Part shown: positions 1 through 9,232 of the stretch, in pieces
Layout of the letters: every line of letters begins with the position of its first letter
Numbering within the stretch: position 1 is the first letter of the stretch
Source: Planctomycetaceae bacterium
GTDB lineage: Bacteria; Planctomycetota; Planctomycetia; Pirellulales; Pirellulaceae
NCBI GenBank assembly: GCA_002709045.1
Contig: PAPJ01000035.1
Coordinates: 41,236 to 105,235 of the forward strand
Direction: 5' to 3'
DNA: 64,000 bases
Made by a program: the position numbers and the translations under genes
The notes under the pieces: model-generated
The model's input: only the letters and a program-made list of their open reading frames with translations
Database searches by the model: none
What the model was told of the DNA's origin: nothing

Positions 1-90
1 GGTTTTATCCGGCGAGATGGCACACCATACGCCCAAAAATAGATACATAATTCCAACGGCACAACAAAATAGAGTGATCAATCGAGACAT
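1..90 (-). CDS. N-terminus of an unidentified membrane protein (partial)
   Basis: An ATG on the minus strand (complement of cat at 88-90) opens a frame that stays open to the left edge, giving 30 codons that begin MSRLITLFCC. The visible part is a hydrophobic segment followed by SPDKT, which looks like a signal anchor or first membrane helix. Function cannot be told from so little. It is divergent from the outer-membrane-like gene that starts near 201. The remainder of the gene lies outside the window. Confidence 0.5.
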   Translation of the reverse strand, partial: MSRLITLFCCAVGIMYLFLGVWCAISPDKT

Positions 91-200
91 AGTATAGAAA
101 ATCTTTAACTTGATGAATTAAGAGCTTAGTTAACTTAGCAATCATCCGGAAAGAAATACAGTACTTTCAGCCTTTACGAATAGCTAGGAAACGTATTAAT
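91..200. other. Divergent intergenic region
   Basis: This gap separates the minus-strand partial gene from the plus-strand gene at 201. It is AT-rich and should carry promoters for both, but I see no convincing -35/-10 pair, operator or RNA. Confidence 0.3.
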
Positions 201-1187
201 TTGCACATTCCGTTTATTAATACCGCTTCAAAGAAAGGGACCGAAATAGTTTTGTTTCAAAATTGGCCTAAGATTGCGCTTTTTGTCTTTGCCCTAATCT
301 TTGCATCTTGCGCCAAAGCTCAAACCCCTTTCATGCCAACAGGTTCACTCGCCCAGTCCGCCAGCACCAATCTCAATTTAAGTGTACTAAACCGCGAAGA
401 ACCTTTAAATCGATTCAAGAAACAGGCCCTACAACGGGTAGCGATCTCATCCGGATACTTTAGCGACAATGACAATTCCAGCAGGCATCGATGGTTTTCT
501 ACTGAAATTGGTACTGGTATACCACTGGGGAGTTTTGAGAACATTCTGGCAACTTCGATTTCCTATCGAAATGATGTGCTGTCTGTGGCTACTTCAGATT
601 TCAAACGAAGCGATCTACACGAATTAAGTGCTTCTCTGTTCTTTAGAAAACCGCTTACCGATAAAAGCAATCTACTGATTAACATTCGCCCAGGCTATTT
701 AGGAGACTTTGACGCTTCTTCAAATACGTTTGGCATGTTTGGAATGGCTCTCATTACCAAAAAGTTGGAAGCTCATGACCTGACTTTGTCATACGGGATT
801 GTTCATCTGAATCAAGTCACAGCGGGACTCTTACCGGGATTGGGGCTGCGCTGGGAACCAAAGGCGGAAATGACTGTTGATCTCAGAGTTCCGGAATCAA
901 AAATATCTTGGCGACTCGGGAAAAACGGACGGTTCAGTGAACACTGGCTTCATGCCTCCCTGGGCTTTGCTGGAAATCGCTGGGGGATTCGTAAGCCAGA
1001 CGGGAACGAAGCAGAGATTAGGCTTAAATATTGGTCAGCTGGACTTGCTCTGGAAAAAAAAGTGGATGGCGGTGGAGGATGGTGGATCGATTTGTCCCAC
1101 CAGTTCGCGCGCCGGTTTCTGGAAAGTGGTGAAACCGATCTAAAATTAAGCAATGGTTTTCAAATATCTGCTGAGTTCGCTTATTAG
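201..1187 (+). CDS. Putative outer-membrane beta-barrel protein
   Basis: A 328-residue exported protein of unknown function. A hydrophobic stretch at about residues 24-38 ending SCAKAQ is a signal peptide. The mature part has many short amphipathic segments with alternating hydrophobic residues and ends in a C-terminal aromatic (EFAY), as outer-membrane barrels do. The first start is TTG at 201. An in-frame TTG at 252 would place the signal peptide nearer the N-terminus and is equally possible. The stop lies 5 bases before the next ATG, so it is probably co-transcribed with the PQQ-propeller gene. The barrel assignment is inference from sequence texture, not from a recognised family. Confidence 0.6.
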   Translation: MHIPFINTASKKGTEIVLFQNWPKIALFVFALIFASCAKAQTPFMPTGSLAQSASTNLNLSVLNREEPLNRFKKQALQRVAISSGYFSDNDNSSRHRWFSTEIGTGIPLGSFENILATSISYRNDVLSVATSDFKRSDLHELSASLFFRKPLTDKSNLLINIRPGYLGDFDASSNTFGMFGMALITKKLEAHDLTLSYGIVHLNQVTAGLLPGLGLRWEPKAEMTVDLRVPESKISWRLGKNGRFSEHWLHASLGFAGNRWGIRKPDGNEAEIRLKYWSAGLALEKKVDGGGGWWIDLSHQFARRFLESGETDLKLSNGFQISAEFAY

Positions 1188-1192
1188 AATGA

Positions 1193-3034
1193 ATGACACC
1201 AATCAGTCAACTCGCAGAGGATGATTTGTTGAATAAAACCAGAGAACCATTAAACGCAAAGCTACAAGAAAACAAAGATTTGGTAGACAAAGAGAAGATC
1301 AGACTATGGCCCGCTCTAATACTGATCATCACAGGTATCTTGTCATTACGAGTCACCAGCTTTTATGAAGATGCTCCTTCCTGGTTATGGATGGTTGTGG
1401 CTTTCGGCCCCCTATTATGTTCCATACTGGGTTTAGTTTGGTGGACATTTTTTAGTCGGGTTACAATACGACAGCGTATCTTAGGAATACTGTCAATTAT
1501 GATTACCGGAGCAATGACCTTGCTTCTGTTAGATCCATCGATGCTGAGTCCGGTCATCATGATGATAACGTTCCCACTAGGCATGGCTGGTTTTGTAACA
1601 GGGCTTTATTTTTCCACCTGGCGCCCGCAACAACAAAACTGGCTGGCTTTTACCGGATGCTTGCTCGGATTTGGCTATTCTCTGTTCTTTCGTTACGAAG
1701 GGATGTGGGGAGACTTCACAGTGAGGCTGGCTCCACGTTGGCAGCCGACCTCAGAAACACTCCTGCTAAACCGAGAAACATACGGTCAGGAAGTCTTATC
1801 GATCGAGCAACGGACCCTGTCCGTTGAACGTGTATTATGGTCAGGATTTAGGGGAAACGAACGTCGTGGCATCGCTCTTACAGAAAATCTGGAAACGGAT
1901 TGGATAAAACATCCACCTGAACAGCACTGGCGGATCAAGATCGGACCCGGCTGGTCTTCATATGCAGTGGCTGGCGAACTGCTATTTACGCAAGAACAGC
2001 GGGGCGAGAATGAGTGTGTAACTTGCTACGATGCAGCATCCGGCAATGAAATCTGGATTCATATGGATCAGACTCGATTGGACGATCCTCTGGGAGGACC
2101 GGGACCTAGAGCTACTCCCACACTTCACAATGGTCAGCTCTATACACTGGGGTCAACCGGCATCTTATTATGCTTAAACCCCGTGAATGGTGAAGTCATT
2201 TGGAAGGTGAATATTCCGGAAGAAGTTGGCCGAAAAGTGCCTATGTGGGGTTTCTGTGCATCGCCACTTCTTATCGGAGAACATCTGATTGTCCACGCAA
2301 GTGAGCGTGGTGATAATGATATATTTGCATACCGGGCATCTGACGGAAAACTGTTATGGACTTGCTCTGCCGGAGAGCACTCCTATAGTTCGCCGCAGAA
2401 ACTTAACTTCGAGAATGAGCTGTATGTGGCAATTCTTACTGATGAAGGACTAGCCATTCTTGCACCCGAAAGCGGTGATATTCTCCTGAACTATGCCTGG
2501 CCCCATAGTGGATATCGGGCGCTACAGCCTTGTTTTGTTGGGAATAGACAAATTATTCTTCCCACAGGTATGGGAACAGGAACTCGTCTGATCCAAATTA
2601 ATAAAGAAGCAAACAATTGGGATGTGCGGGAAATCTGGACCACAAAGAATCTTAAATCCGACTTTAATGATCTAGTTGTCCATCATGGACATATCTACGG
2701 ATTTGATGACAACATCTTTACCTGTATTGATCTGGAAACAGGTGCGCGGAATTGGAAACGTGGACGTTATGGTAAAGGTCAAAGTTTACTTTTGGCTGAT
2801 GACAATCTGGTAATGGTACTTACCGAACAAGGATCGATGGTTGTTCTCGATGCTAATTCTGAAAACCACAACGAATTAGCATCCATGCAGATGTTAAATG
2901 GAAAAACCTGGAATCACCCGGTGCTTATTGGTGACAGGTTGTATTTACGGAATTCAGAAGAGGCTGTCTGCTATGTTCTACCTATAAAAAAGGCACCACT
3001 GGACCTCGATCATCCGGACAAAAATCGCCATTAG
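1193..3034 (+). CDS. Membrane-anchored PQQ-type beta-propeller protein
   Basis: The N-terminal third holds about five transmembrane helices (roughly residues 40-57, 65-88, 94-115, 120-140 and 150-166). It is followed by a large domain, from about residue 240 to 600, with repeated blade motifs of the PQQ/quinoprotein propeller type, such as DAASGNEIW, NPVNGEVIWK and DLETGARNWK. There is no dehydrogenase signature, so it is probably a non-enzymatic or binding propeller exposed outside the cytoplasm. The joining of a multi-helix membrane unit to a propeller is uncommon. It starts 5 bases after the outer-membrane-like gene and its stop overlaps the convergent repeat-protein gene by 4 bases. Confidence 0.75.
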   Translation: MTPISQLAEDDLLNKTREPLNAKLQENKDLVDKEKIRLWPALILIITGILSLRVTSFYEDAPSWLWMVVAFGPLLCSILGLVWWTFFSRVTIRQRILGILSIMITGAMTLLLLDPSMLSPVIMMITFPLGMAGFVTGLYFSTWRPQQQNWLAFTGCLLGFGYSLFFRYEGMWGDFTVRLAPRWQPTSETLLLNRETYGQEVLSIEQRTLSVERVLWSGFRGNERRGIALTENLETDWIKHPPEQHWRIKIGPGWSSYAVAGELLFTQEQRGENECVTCYDAASGNEIWIHMDQTRLDDPLGGPGPRATPTLHNGQLYTLGSTGILLCLNPVNGEVIWKVNIPEEVGRKVPMWGFCASPLLIGEHLIVHASERGDNDIFAYRASDGKLLWTCSAGEHSYSSPQKLNFENELYVAILTDEGLAILAPESGDILLNYAWPHSGYRALQPCFVGNRQIILPTGMGTGTRLIQINKEANNWDVREIWTTKNLKSDFNDLVVHHGHIYGFDDNIFTCIDLETGARNWKRGRYGKGQSLLLADDNLVMVLTEQGSMVVLDANSENHNELASMQMLNGKTWNHPVLIGDRLYLRNSEEAVCYVLPIKKAPLDLDHPDKNRH

Positions 3035-3453
3035 TCAAAAAAATCACCAAAGAACACGATGGCCGCTGCAACAATCCGACGTTCGGAATCAGAGCAGCAG
3101 GAACTGGCATTACCCCACAATCTTCCCTGCATTCGGATCGTTCCATTGTCAGCAATTTGTCCGACAAGCCTTCCACTCTTCCTTAAATTCCCATTAGATT
3201 GAATCTCACCAAAATATGATCCTGATTTCCTTAGCGTACCACTGCTACTGATCGATCCCACCAATCGGCCGGATGCACGAATATCTCCATCAGACTCTAT
3301 TCGGCCGACCAAACGTCCTGATTCCCGCACGTTACCATTGCTTTCCACGGTAAGAAAAAGTGATCCGGACTTGCGAATGGTTATATCTGCACTAACACTA
3401 GTACACAGTGCTAACATCACCAATACGGCAACCAGTATAAAACTGTTTTTCAT
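3031..3453 (-). CDS. Secreted protein with six 16-residue repeats
   Basis: After a signal peptide (MKNSFILVAVLVMLALCTSVSA) the protein is almost entirely six copies of a 16-residue unit, roughly xIRxSGRLVGxIxSxG. It then has a short tail containing two cysteines. The regular glycine spacing suggests a closed or stacked small beta fold, similar in texture to the beta-flower proteins of structural genomics; this is inference. The ATG at 3453 is chosen over an upstream start at 3477 because AAGGAG (complement of 3461-3466) sits 7 bases before it and would lie inside the longer version. The length is 140 residues. Function is unknown. Confidence 0.7.
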   Translation of the reverse strand: MKNSFILVAVLVMLALCTSVSADITIRKSGSLFLTVESNGNVRESGRLVGRIESDGDIRASGRLVGSISSSGTLRKSGSYFGEIQSNGNLRKSGRLVGQIADNGTIRMQGRLWGNASSCCSDSERRIVAAAIVFFGDFFD

Positions 3454-3846
3454 AACGAGTCTCCTTTGTAACCCCAAGTTTATTAGTCAACTCATGCAAT
3501 TCTTGTGCCGTTTTATCGCATGCCAATAACTGGGAAGATCCGCCTTAAAAATTGTGGTCAGATTGATGAATGATGCACCAATTTGAATACAGACAAATCC
3601 TACAAATGGTCGCGGCAATCTATTTCATACTTTATGACTTTTGACCAATCAGAGCTGCAAATCGTATCAACCCAGCTACTCATTTTTCCTCTTGTTAGAG
3701 TTCTGTCAGGGGCGTGAAAACTACCCGGGAAATTATTAGAATAGGCTTAGAGTTATTGGATACCTAAATTCAACAACACATCAAATACTTCAACGCAGCT
3801 GGGTCGTTAAGTCTGCGATACATAAAACCTACAAGGAAAGAAGAAC
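3454..3846. other. Divergent intergenic region, nothing specific seen
   Basis: A non-coding gap of 393 bases lies between the repeat-protein gene and the dehydrogenase gene. It contains the Shine-Dalgarno site of the former (3461-3466) and a purine-rich leader, AAGGAAAGAAGAA, just before 3847. I see no tRNA, no strong hairpin and no repeated motif. Confidence 0.35.
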
Positions 3847-4758
3847 ATGAGCGTTATTTCGATCGAACCTGGAACAACTAAGATCGGCTGGATTGGAACC
3901 GGGGTGATGGGTGCCAGTATGTGTGGCCATCTAATGGATCAGGGCTATGAAGCTACTATCTATACACGCTCCAAAGAAAAAGCTCAGGGCTTACTCGACC
4001 GAGGAGCCCATTGGGCGGACAGTCCTAAGAGCGTTGCCGAAAACAGCGATGTTATCTTTGCCATCGTTGGGTTTCCCGCCGATGTTCGAGCCGTGTTCCT
4101 GGGTGAAGAGGGGGCTCTGTCAGGTAGTAAAGCAGGGAATATTCTGGTTGACATGACAACCAGCGAACCTTCACTGGCTGTCGAAATATATGAAGCTGCC
4201 CAAGCTCAGGGCATTCACAGTGTTGATGCTCCTGTTTCAGGTGGCGATGTCGGAGCAAAAAACGGTACCCTGTCAATCATGATCGGGGGTGACGAAGAAG
4301 TGGTTAACGCTCTGCAACCAATGTGGGATGCCATGGGCCAAACCATCGTTCATCAGGGTGGTTCCGGTGCCGGCCAGCACACCAAGATGGTTAATCAAAC
4401 TTTGATTGCAACTAACATGATCGGTGTCTGTGAAGCCCTGCTCTACGGCTATAAAGCCGGACTCGACCTACCAACGGTTATGCAGTCCGTGGCCACAGGT
4501 GCTGCGGGAAGTTGGTCACTGTCTAACCTTGGGCCGCGAATCATTGATAAGAACTTCGATCCGGGATTCTTTGTGGAACATTTCATCAAAGACATGGGGA
4601 TCGCCATCGACGAAGCCAATAAGATGGGACTCTGTCTGCCAGGACTGGCGCTCTCCAAACAACTCTATGAAGGGCTCCGATCTCAGGGGCACGGACGTGA
4701 TGGAACCCATGCCCTGCAACTGGCTCTGAACCGTCTCTCAGGTGTCGACTGGAGCTAA
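3847..4758 (+). CDS. Beta-hydroxyacid dehydrogenase (3-hydroxyisobutyrate dehydrogenase / tartronate semialdehyde reductase family)
   Basis: An NAD(P)-dependent oxidoreductase of 303 residues, the normal family length. The Rossmann nucleotide-binding motif GTGVMG is at residues 17-22. The substrate-binding signature DAPVSGG begins at D127, and the catalytic lysine is K180 in HTKMVNQ. Family members oxidise 3-hydroxyisobutyrate or reduce tartronate semialdehyde; the sequence alone does not decide the substrate. A purine-rich ribosome site lies just upstream of the ATG. The lactonase, esterase and aldonate dehydratase nearby make a sugar-acid role attractive, but that is inference. An intrinsic terminator follows at 4769. 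Confidence 0.9.
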   Translation: MSVISIEPGTTKIGWIGTGVMGASMCGHLMDQGYEATIYTRSKEKAQGLLDRGAHWADSPKSVAENSDVIFAIVGFPADVRAVFLGEEGALSGSKAGNILVDMTTSEPSLAVEIYEAAQAQGIHSVDAPVSGGDVGAKNGTLSIMIGGDEEVVNALQPMWDAMGQTIVHQGGSGAGQHTKMVNQTLIATNMIGVCEALLYGYKAGLDLPTVMQSVATGAAGSWSLSNLGPRIIDKNFDPGFFVEHFIKDMGIAIDEANKMGLCLPGLALSKQLYEGLRSQGHGRDGTHALQLALNRLSGVDWS

Positions 4759-4768
4759 TAGGCATTTT

Positions 4769-4807
4769 AAGACGGCCTGACAAATGAACCTTGTGAGTCC
4801 GTCTTTT
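4769..4807 (+). terminator. Intrinsic terminator
   Basis: The stem AAGACGG (4769-4775) pairs with CCGTCTT (4799-4805). The inner segments CT/AG and ACAA/TTGT also pair, interrupted by single mismatches, and a short T-run follows. It ends the plus-strand dehydrogenase transcript just before the convergent lactonase gene. Confidence 0.65.
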
Positions 4808-4827
4808 CGTTAACCAATAATACGCAA

Positions 4828-5706
4828 CTACTTAGTAAACCGAATACCTGTCGTTTTCAACTTCCGTCGGTAGACCTTGTCTTTGCTGGTAGCGTACAAG
4901 TAATCCAGTTGCGGACCACCGAAAGTTACATTGGAAAGAAAGTCACGCTGAGGTCTGGACAAAATGCCACTCAGTCGTCCCTGCGTGTCAAATACCTGTA
5001 TGCCCAATGTGGTACAAACATACAGTCGACCAATCTTATCGACGGTCATCCCGTCAGCGCCACTTTCGGTCGAACCAATTGGTAGTTGCATCGTGCTATA
5101 GGGCTGTTGATGCTTAAGAGTACCATCAGCAGCAATACAGAAGTTCCACAGATTGGCTCCCTTCATATCTGAAACAACAAGCTGCCTTTGATCTGGCCAG
5201 ACGATCAGACCATTGGGAAAGATAATCCCTGATGCAACCTCGCTTAACTTTCGGGTCGGTGACACATTCCAGATTTTTCCATCGATATGATCGGTAAAAA
5301 AAATATGCCCGTCTGCCAAAACAACCAGATCATTACAATTTACGCCTTCGGCAATCGCTGTCGGTTTTCCGGAATCATCAAACTGCACAATTGCATTTCC
5401 ACCAATGCTTGTACCGTACAGTTTTCCGTCTGGCCCGAAAATCAAACCGGCAGTTTTGTTTGCCTGATCACTAAACAGGCTAATTTTACCATCCAATCCA
5501 ATCTTGAAAATCTCTGATGTCGGAACGTCCGTGAAGAAGACTTCACCTTGATCATTAACAGCAGGACCTTCGGTAAACTGATGACCTTGCGATAACAATT
5601 CCCAATCTTCACCATCAATCATAAGCTGGGAAATCGGTAAATCCTGCGCATCAACCGGGTTGAAAAACCCGTTACATAGCAATAATAAAAACAGGTGCTT
5701 TTTCAT
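4828..5706 (-). CDS. Secreted SMP-30/gluconolactonase-like protein
   Basis: A six-bladed propeller of the SMP-30/gluconolaconase/LRE type, 293 residues, exported by a signal peptide ending near NPVDAQ. Family motifs visible are EGPAVNDQGEVFFTD near the N-terminus (the metal-binding Glu), NGLIVWPD in the middle (Asn) and GADGMTVDKIGRLYV (Asp-containing metal site). Family members hydrolyse sugar lactones to aldonates; export suggests a periplasmic or outer substrate. The ATG at 5706 is preferred to GTG at 5709, with AGGGA 9 bases upstream. It lies downstream of the esterase gene on the same strand with a 17-base gap, so they are probably one operon. Confidence 0.85.
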   Translation of the reverse strand: MKKHLFLLLLCNGFFNPVDAQDLPISQLMIDGEDWELLSQGHQFTEGPAVNDQGEVFFTDVPTSEIFKIGLDGKISLFSDQANKTAGLIFGPDGKLYGTSIGGNAIVQFDDSGKPTAIAEGVNCNDLVVLADGHIFFTDHIDGKIWNVSPTRKLSEVASGIIFPNGLIVWPDQRQLVVSDMKGANLWNFCIAADGTLKHQQPYSTMQLPIGSTESGADGMTVDKIGRLYVCTTLGIQVFDTQGRLSGILSRPQRDFLSNVTFGGPQLDYLYATSKDKVYRRKLKTTGIRFTK

Positions 5707-5723
5707 CACACTAAATCCCTTCT

Positions 5724-6620
5724 TTACTTCATATTATCCGGAGTCTTCGGATGATCACGCCATAACCATTCAAGAATCTCGGGGAGTATGGTACCACCAT
5801 GACGGCCACTGTGCCCTTCTGTCCCCATCACAAACTGATAGTCGTAGCCAGCATATTTCAAAGCTGCTGCCATCTGTTGGTTGGCCAATGGCCAGTTACC
5901 AAACAAATTGTCCAGATCTGAGCTTCCTTCCTGAAGGAAAACTCGAATAGGTTTCTTTTCGGCCTTACGAATGATGGCTGGGTAAACATGCCCACCTCGA
6001 ATATTAGTAAAGCTACCGATATAAGAAACCACTTTGGAGAAGTAATCAGGACGTTCCCAGGCTGCTGTAAATGCACAAATACCACCGCTACTCAATCCAC
6101 AAATGGCCCGGCCTTGAGCTGCGTCTGTAAGATTGTAACTCTTGCTGATTTCTGGCAGCAACTCTTCAATCAAAAAACGGGCATACTGATTGCCCAGACT
6201 GTCATATTCAAAGCTGCGGTTACGCCTTGGTTTACCATCCGGCTGTTCAGCAGGAATGACACCTGGATTGATGAAAATGCCAATCGTGACTGGCATCTTG
6301 CCTTGATGGATCAGGTTGTCAAATACGATTGGTACGCGTGAATGCCCATTATCTCGAACATATCCCCCACCATCATTAAAGATCATGATACTAGCCGGTT
6401 TCGACTTATCATACTGAGACGGAACATAGATCCAGTAGTCGCGTTGAGTCCCGGGAAAGATTTTACTGGTTTCCCAACGATATTGCGTTACTTTTCCCTG
6501 TGGGACACCTTGCTGACGTTGTGAGTCGAGGCCGTATTCATATTTACTTTGTGCAAACAGTTGCGAGGAACATCCCAACAACAGCATAGTAAATATCCCG
6601 TGTTTCAGATTCCGCATCAT
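5724..6620 (-). CDS. Secreted esterase of the enterochelin-esterase/antigen-85 type
   Basis: An alpha/beta-hydrolase of about 298 residues with a signal peptide (ending LFAQ). The nucleophile elbow is GLSSGG in the middle of the protein. A histidine near the C-terminus in [11 protein letters not shown] would complete the triad. The N-terminal half carries the family features YWIYVP and IMIFNDGG. Such planctomycete esterases are often carbohydrate or phenolic esterases; the substrate here is not evident. It is followed closely by the lactonase gene on the same strand. The tandem ATGs at 6620 and 6617 leave a one-residue ambiguity. Confidence 0.82.
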   Translation of the reverse strand: MMRNLKHGIFTMLLLGCSSQLFAQSKYEYGLDSQRQQGVPQGKVTQYRWETSKIFPGTQRDYWIYVPSQYDKSKPASIMIFNDGGGYVRDNGHSRVPIVFDNLIHQGKMPVTIGIFINPGVIPAEQPDGKPRRNRSFEYDSLGNQYARFLIEELLPEISKSYNLTDAAQGRAICGLSSGGICAFTAAWERPDYFSKVVSYIGSFTNIRGGHVYPAIIRKAEKKPIRVFLQEGSSDLDNLFGNWPLANQQMAAALKYAGYDYQFVMGTEGHSGRHGGTILPEILEWLWRDHPKTPDNMK

Positions 6621-6728
6621 TGATTAAATCCAAGGCGAGAGAATTTGATGATTAATTTCAAACCACCTATCATACCACCGTTTAAGCTACGGCTGTTTGG
6701 CGCTCTGGATTTTAAAGGGAGCGCAGAG

Positions 6729-6761
6729 ATAAACGACGCCTATCGAGCAGACGTCGTTTAT
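6729..6761 (-). terminator. Perfect 10-bp hairpin after the small basic gene
   Basis: ATAAACGACG (6729-6738) is the exact inverse of CGTCGTTTAT (6752-6761), with a 13-base loop. It lies 34 bases beyond the stop of the minus-strand small basic-protein gene, where a terminator or mRNA-stabilising hairpin would be expected. There is no clear U-run in the minus direction, so simple intrinsic termination is uncertain. Confidence 0.45.
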
Positions 6762-6795
6762 GATTCATTTTTATTTCAACTACACCAGCAGAATA

Positions 6796-6885
6796 CTACT
6801 TTTTACGGTGACGGATCTTCGCACGCATACGTCGTTTTTTACGACCGATTTTGCGGCGTCCTTTTCCTGTACGTTTTGTTCCCAC
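6796..6885 (-). CDS. 29-residue highly basic ribosome-associated-like peptide
   Basis: The minus strand encodes a 29-residue peptide starting MGTKRTGKGRRKIGRKK and ending IRHRKK; more than half of its residues are Lys or Arg. The start is GTG at 6885, with GGAG 8 bases upstream (complement within 6893-6900). Tiny Arg/Lys-rich proteins of this kind (bS22-like, AURKAIP1/COX24-type or Thx-type) are ribosomal components in several bacterial groups. I recall similar short proteins in planctomycetes but cannot verify orthology here. A perfect hairpin lies just downstream. It is too short for usual gene finders. Confidence 0.65.
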   Translation of the reverse strand: MGTKRTGKGRRKIGRKKRRMRAKIRHRKK

Positions 6886-7035
6886 CGGGAATTCTCCAAT
6901 TAACTGCTCAATTTAATGAGAATGAGGTCGACAAAGCTATCAACCAAAAGGTTAATCGTATACTCAACCTATCATTCACGCAACCTTCAGTTACCCTGTT
7001 TTCCAGTCTAAAAAAGACTCGCCACAAACTACAAA

Positions 7036-7854
7036 TCACTTAGAACCAGTCATCGTAATGCCACGGGTAAAGCTCTTTTGAGCTACAAAAAATAGAATCA
7101 CCATCGGTAACGTAAACATGACACTGGCTGCCATTAACAAATGTGTCTGGTCGGCGTAAGAACTGACAAATTGCTCAAGCCCATAAGCCAAAGGAAACTT
7201 CGCGTGATCACTGAGGTATAACAGCGGTCCACTGAAATCGTTCCAGCTGGCAACAAGCTGAAACATCGCCACCGTAACAAGTGCCGGTTTACTCAATGGC
7301 AAAATGATCCGCCAATATATACCGAACTCACTAAGCCCATCGAGCCGGGCTGCTTCGCTGATTTCTTCAGGAATTGACAAAAAGAACTGTCGTAACAGAA
7401 AGATATAAAACGCATCTCCTAGAAACGTCGGCAGAATAATAGCTGCTAAGTGATTATATAGTCCCAGTTCACTAAAAAGTACAAACCGGGGGATCATCGT
7501 AACGTGCCAGGGAAGTAACATAGTACCAATCAAAATGGCAAACATAACTTTACGGCCACGCCATTCTATGCGGGCAAAGCCGTAGGCCACCATTGAACAT
7601 GAAATCACAGTACCCATGACACTGCACACACAGAGCACAATCGAATTCGCCAGATACTTAACATAAGCAATCGACTGTAATGCTTCCTGATAGTTTTGCA
7701 GTCTCAGCGATTCCGGCAAAAGGCTATAAGGATCACTGGTTAACTGTTCAGCAGGTTTCACCGAAGCCAACAGCATTAGAAACAGTGGCAACAGAAAGAG
7801 GCCACTAACACAGAGTAGCGTCAATAATTTCCATTTTCCGGAATGTTTATTCAT
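7036..7854 (-). CDS. Sugar ABC transporter permease (MalG-like)
   Basis: A carbohydrate-type inner-membrane permease of about 272 residues with six hydrophobic segments. The cytoplasmic EAA loop EAARLDGLSEFGIYWRI is followed by LPLSKP, as in MalG/AraQ proteins. The ATG at 7854 is preferred: GAGG lies 9 bases upstream, and the start overlaps the stop of the solute-binding gene by 8 bases, indicating translational coupling. Longer starts at 7860 and TTG 7872 are less well placed. It is the last gene of a permease-binding protein-permease set; no ATPase gene is present, so a shared MsmX-type ATPase elsewhere is likely. Confidence 0.9.
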   Translation of the reverse strand: MNKHSGKWKLLTLLCVSGLFLLPLFLMLLASVKPAEQLTSDPYSLLPESLRLQNYQEALQSIAYVKYLANSIVLCVCSVMGTVISCSMVAYGFARIEWRGRKVMFAILIGTMLLPWHVTMIPRFVLFSELGLYNHLAAIILPTFLGDAFYIFLLRQFFLSIPEEISEAARLDGLSEFGIYWRIILPLSKPALVTVAMFQLVASWNDFSGPLLYLSDHAKFPLAYGLEQFVSSYADQTHLLMAASVMFTLPMVILFFVAQKSFTRGITMTGSK

Positions 7855-9232
7855 CAGCATGATCCTCGGCAAACGAAGGACGTTGGTGAATTCGATCGAT
7901 ATGTTCCTGCATCATCTGATCAAGCGCACTCAACTCAGCTGTCAAATCAACGACTTTGTCGTCATACAAAACCCGTTGAACCAAATTATTCACTTCACGG
8001 TAATAGCGATTCGCGCCTGGAACCAAAGGCGTTGGCACCTGATCGGTCGCTGCAAACTCTACAAATCTGGCAAATAATGGATGTGCATTGAGGTATGTTT
8101 GAAACTCTTCTGATTCGGCCACCTGTTTTGAAACCGGAATCCAGCCACCTGCCGCACATAATTTAGCCGCATCTTTTTCATGACCTTCCATCCCGGTCCA
8201 GAACTTGATGAATTCCCAGGCTCCTTTCGGATTCTTAGCATGTCGGGGAACCAGGAACACATTACCATTTACCCAACCAGCTTTACCCCGACGCGACTTA
8301 GAAGGCAATGGCCAAACTCCGTAAGGAGTCACTGGTTGGTCCTCGGCACGACTAGCCTGCTGAGCAGCTTCGATATCCCGTACACGCCACTGCCCGTCAA
8401 GAATGACCGCATAACGCTGAGCAAGCAGGGGAAACATCTTATTGGGAAGTGACTGATCATTCTGTCGATAAGTTGCAACGGCATTGGCACCAAGCCGTTT
8501 TCGATAACCGGTCATCCAGTCGAGTGCCTTGACAATAGATTCATCATTGGCCGTAACCTGCCCAGTCTGCTCATCATAAAAATCACCTCCAAACACCGGC
8601 CCCCAAGCCCACAGACGACGCGGGTCGGGCAAATAGCCAATCTGACTTAATTCACCTTCAGTGTATTTAGTGCATAATTCAGCAATCCGATCCAATTGTT
8701 CCACCGACTCGAGTTCGACCGGAGCAACTTCAGCTAAGGCTTGCTCTACCAATTCACGGTTAAAATATAGAGCACGAATATCCAGGCCATTACAAACCGC
8801 AAATAATCGGTCGTTATATTCGCCGAGGCTAAGGGCCGAAGGTAATAACCAGCTTTTCATCTGCTCCACTTCCCCTGGAGGAGCGATCTCTTCCATCGAG
8901 TAGATGGCACCGCGAAATGCCCAGTCTGCAACAATCGGGTCATCCTGATTGATCAGGTCCGGAGGTGCTCCACCGGTAATTGAGAGGAATAACTTCATAT
9001 CAAAGTTATTCCCCGGCATGGAAACAGCACGTACATAGTACATGTCCTGACTCTGATTGAAGCGTGTAACAACCTCATCTACAATTTCGCCATCCGGGCC
9101 GGACCAGAAATGCCAGAACACGACCTCTTCACGGTCGGCTGGTAGTTCATTGGTTAGTGAAATAGTAGCACCCCAAACGGCAACAATACCGGCCAGGATC
9201 AACAGCATCGCAAGCATTATTCTTTGAAACAT
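7847..9232 (-). CDS. Sugar ABC transporter solute-binding protein (family 1)
   Basis: An extracellular binding protein of 461 residues for a sugar or polyol. It has an N-terminal hydrophobic anchor/signal (MFQRIMLAMLLILAG) without an obvious lipobox. Features typical of family 1 follow: VVFWHFWSG, TGGAPPDLIN, LFAVCNGLDIRALYFN and GKAGWVNGNVFLVP near the C-terminal half. The ATG at 9232 overlaps the TAA of the upstream permease (TAATG), with GGGGAG about 10 bases before it. It sits between the two permease genes and would deliver substrate to them. Confidence 0.9.
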   Translation of the reverse strand: MFQRIMLAMLLILAGIVAVWGATISLTNELPADREEVVFWHFWSGPDGEIVDEVVTRFNQSQDMYYVRAVSMPGNNFDMKLFLSITGGAPPDLINQDDPIVADWAFRGAIYSMEEIAPPGEVEQMKSWLLPSALSLGEYNDRLFAVCNGLDIRALYFNRELVEQALAEVAPVELESVEQLDRIAELCTKYTEGELSQIGYLPDPRRLWAWGPVFGGDFYDEQTGQVTANDESIVKALDWMTGYRKRLGANAVATYRQNDQSLPNKMFPLLAQRYAVILDGQWRVRDIEAAQQASRAEDQPVTPYGVWPLPSKSRRGKAGWVNGNVFLVPRHAKNPKGAWEFIKFWTGMEGHEKDAAKLCAAGGWIPVSKQVAESEEFQTYLNAHPLFARFVEFAATDQVPTPLVPGANRYYREVNNLVQRVLYDDKVVDLTAELSALDQMMQEHIDRIHQRPSFAEDHADE

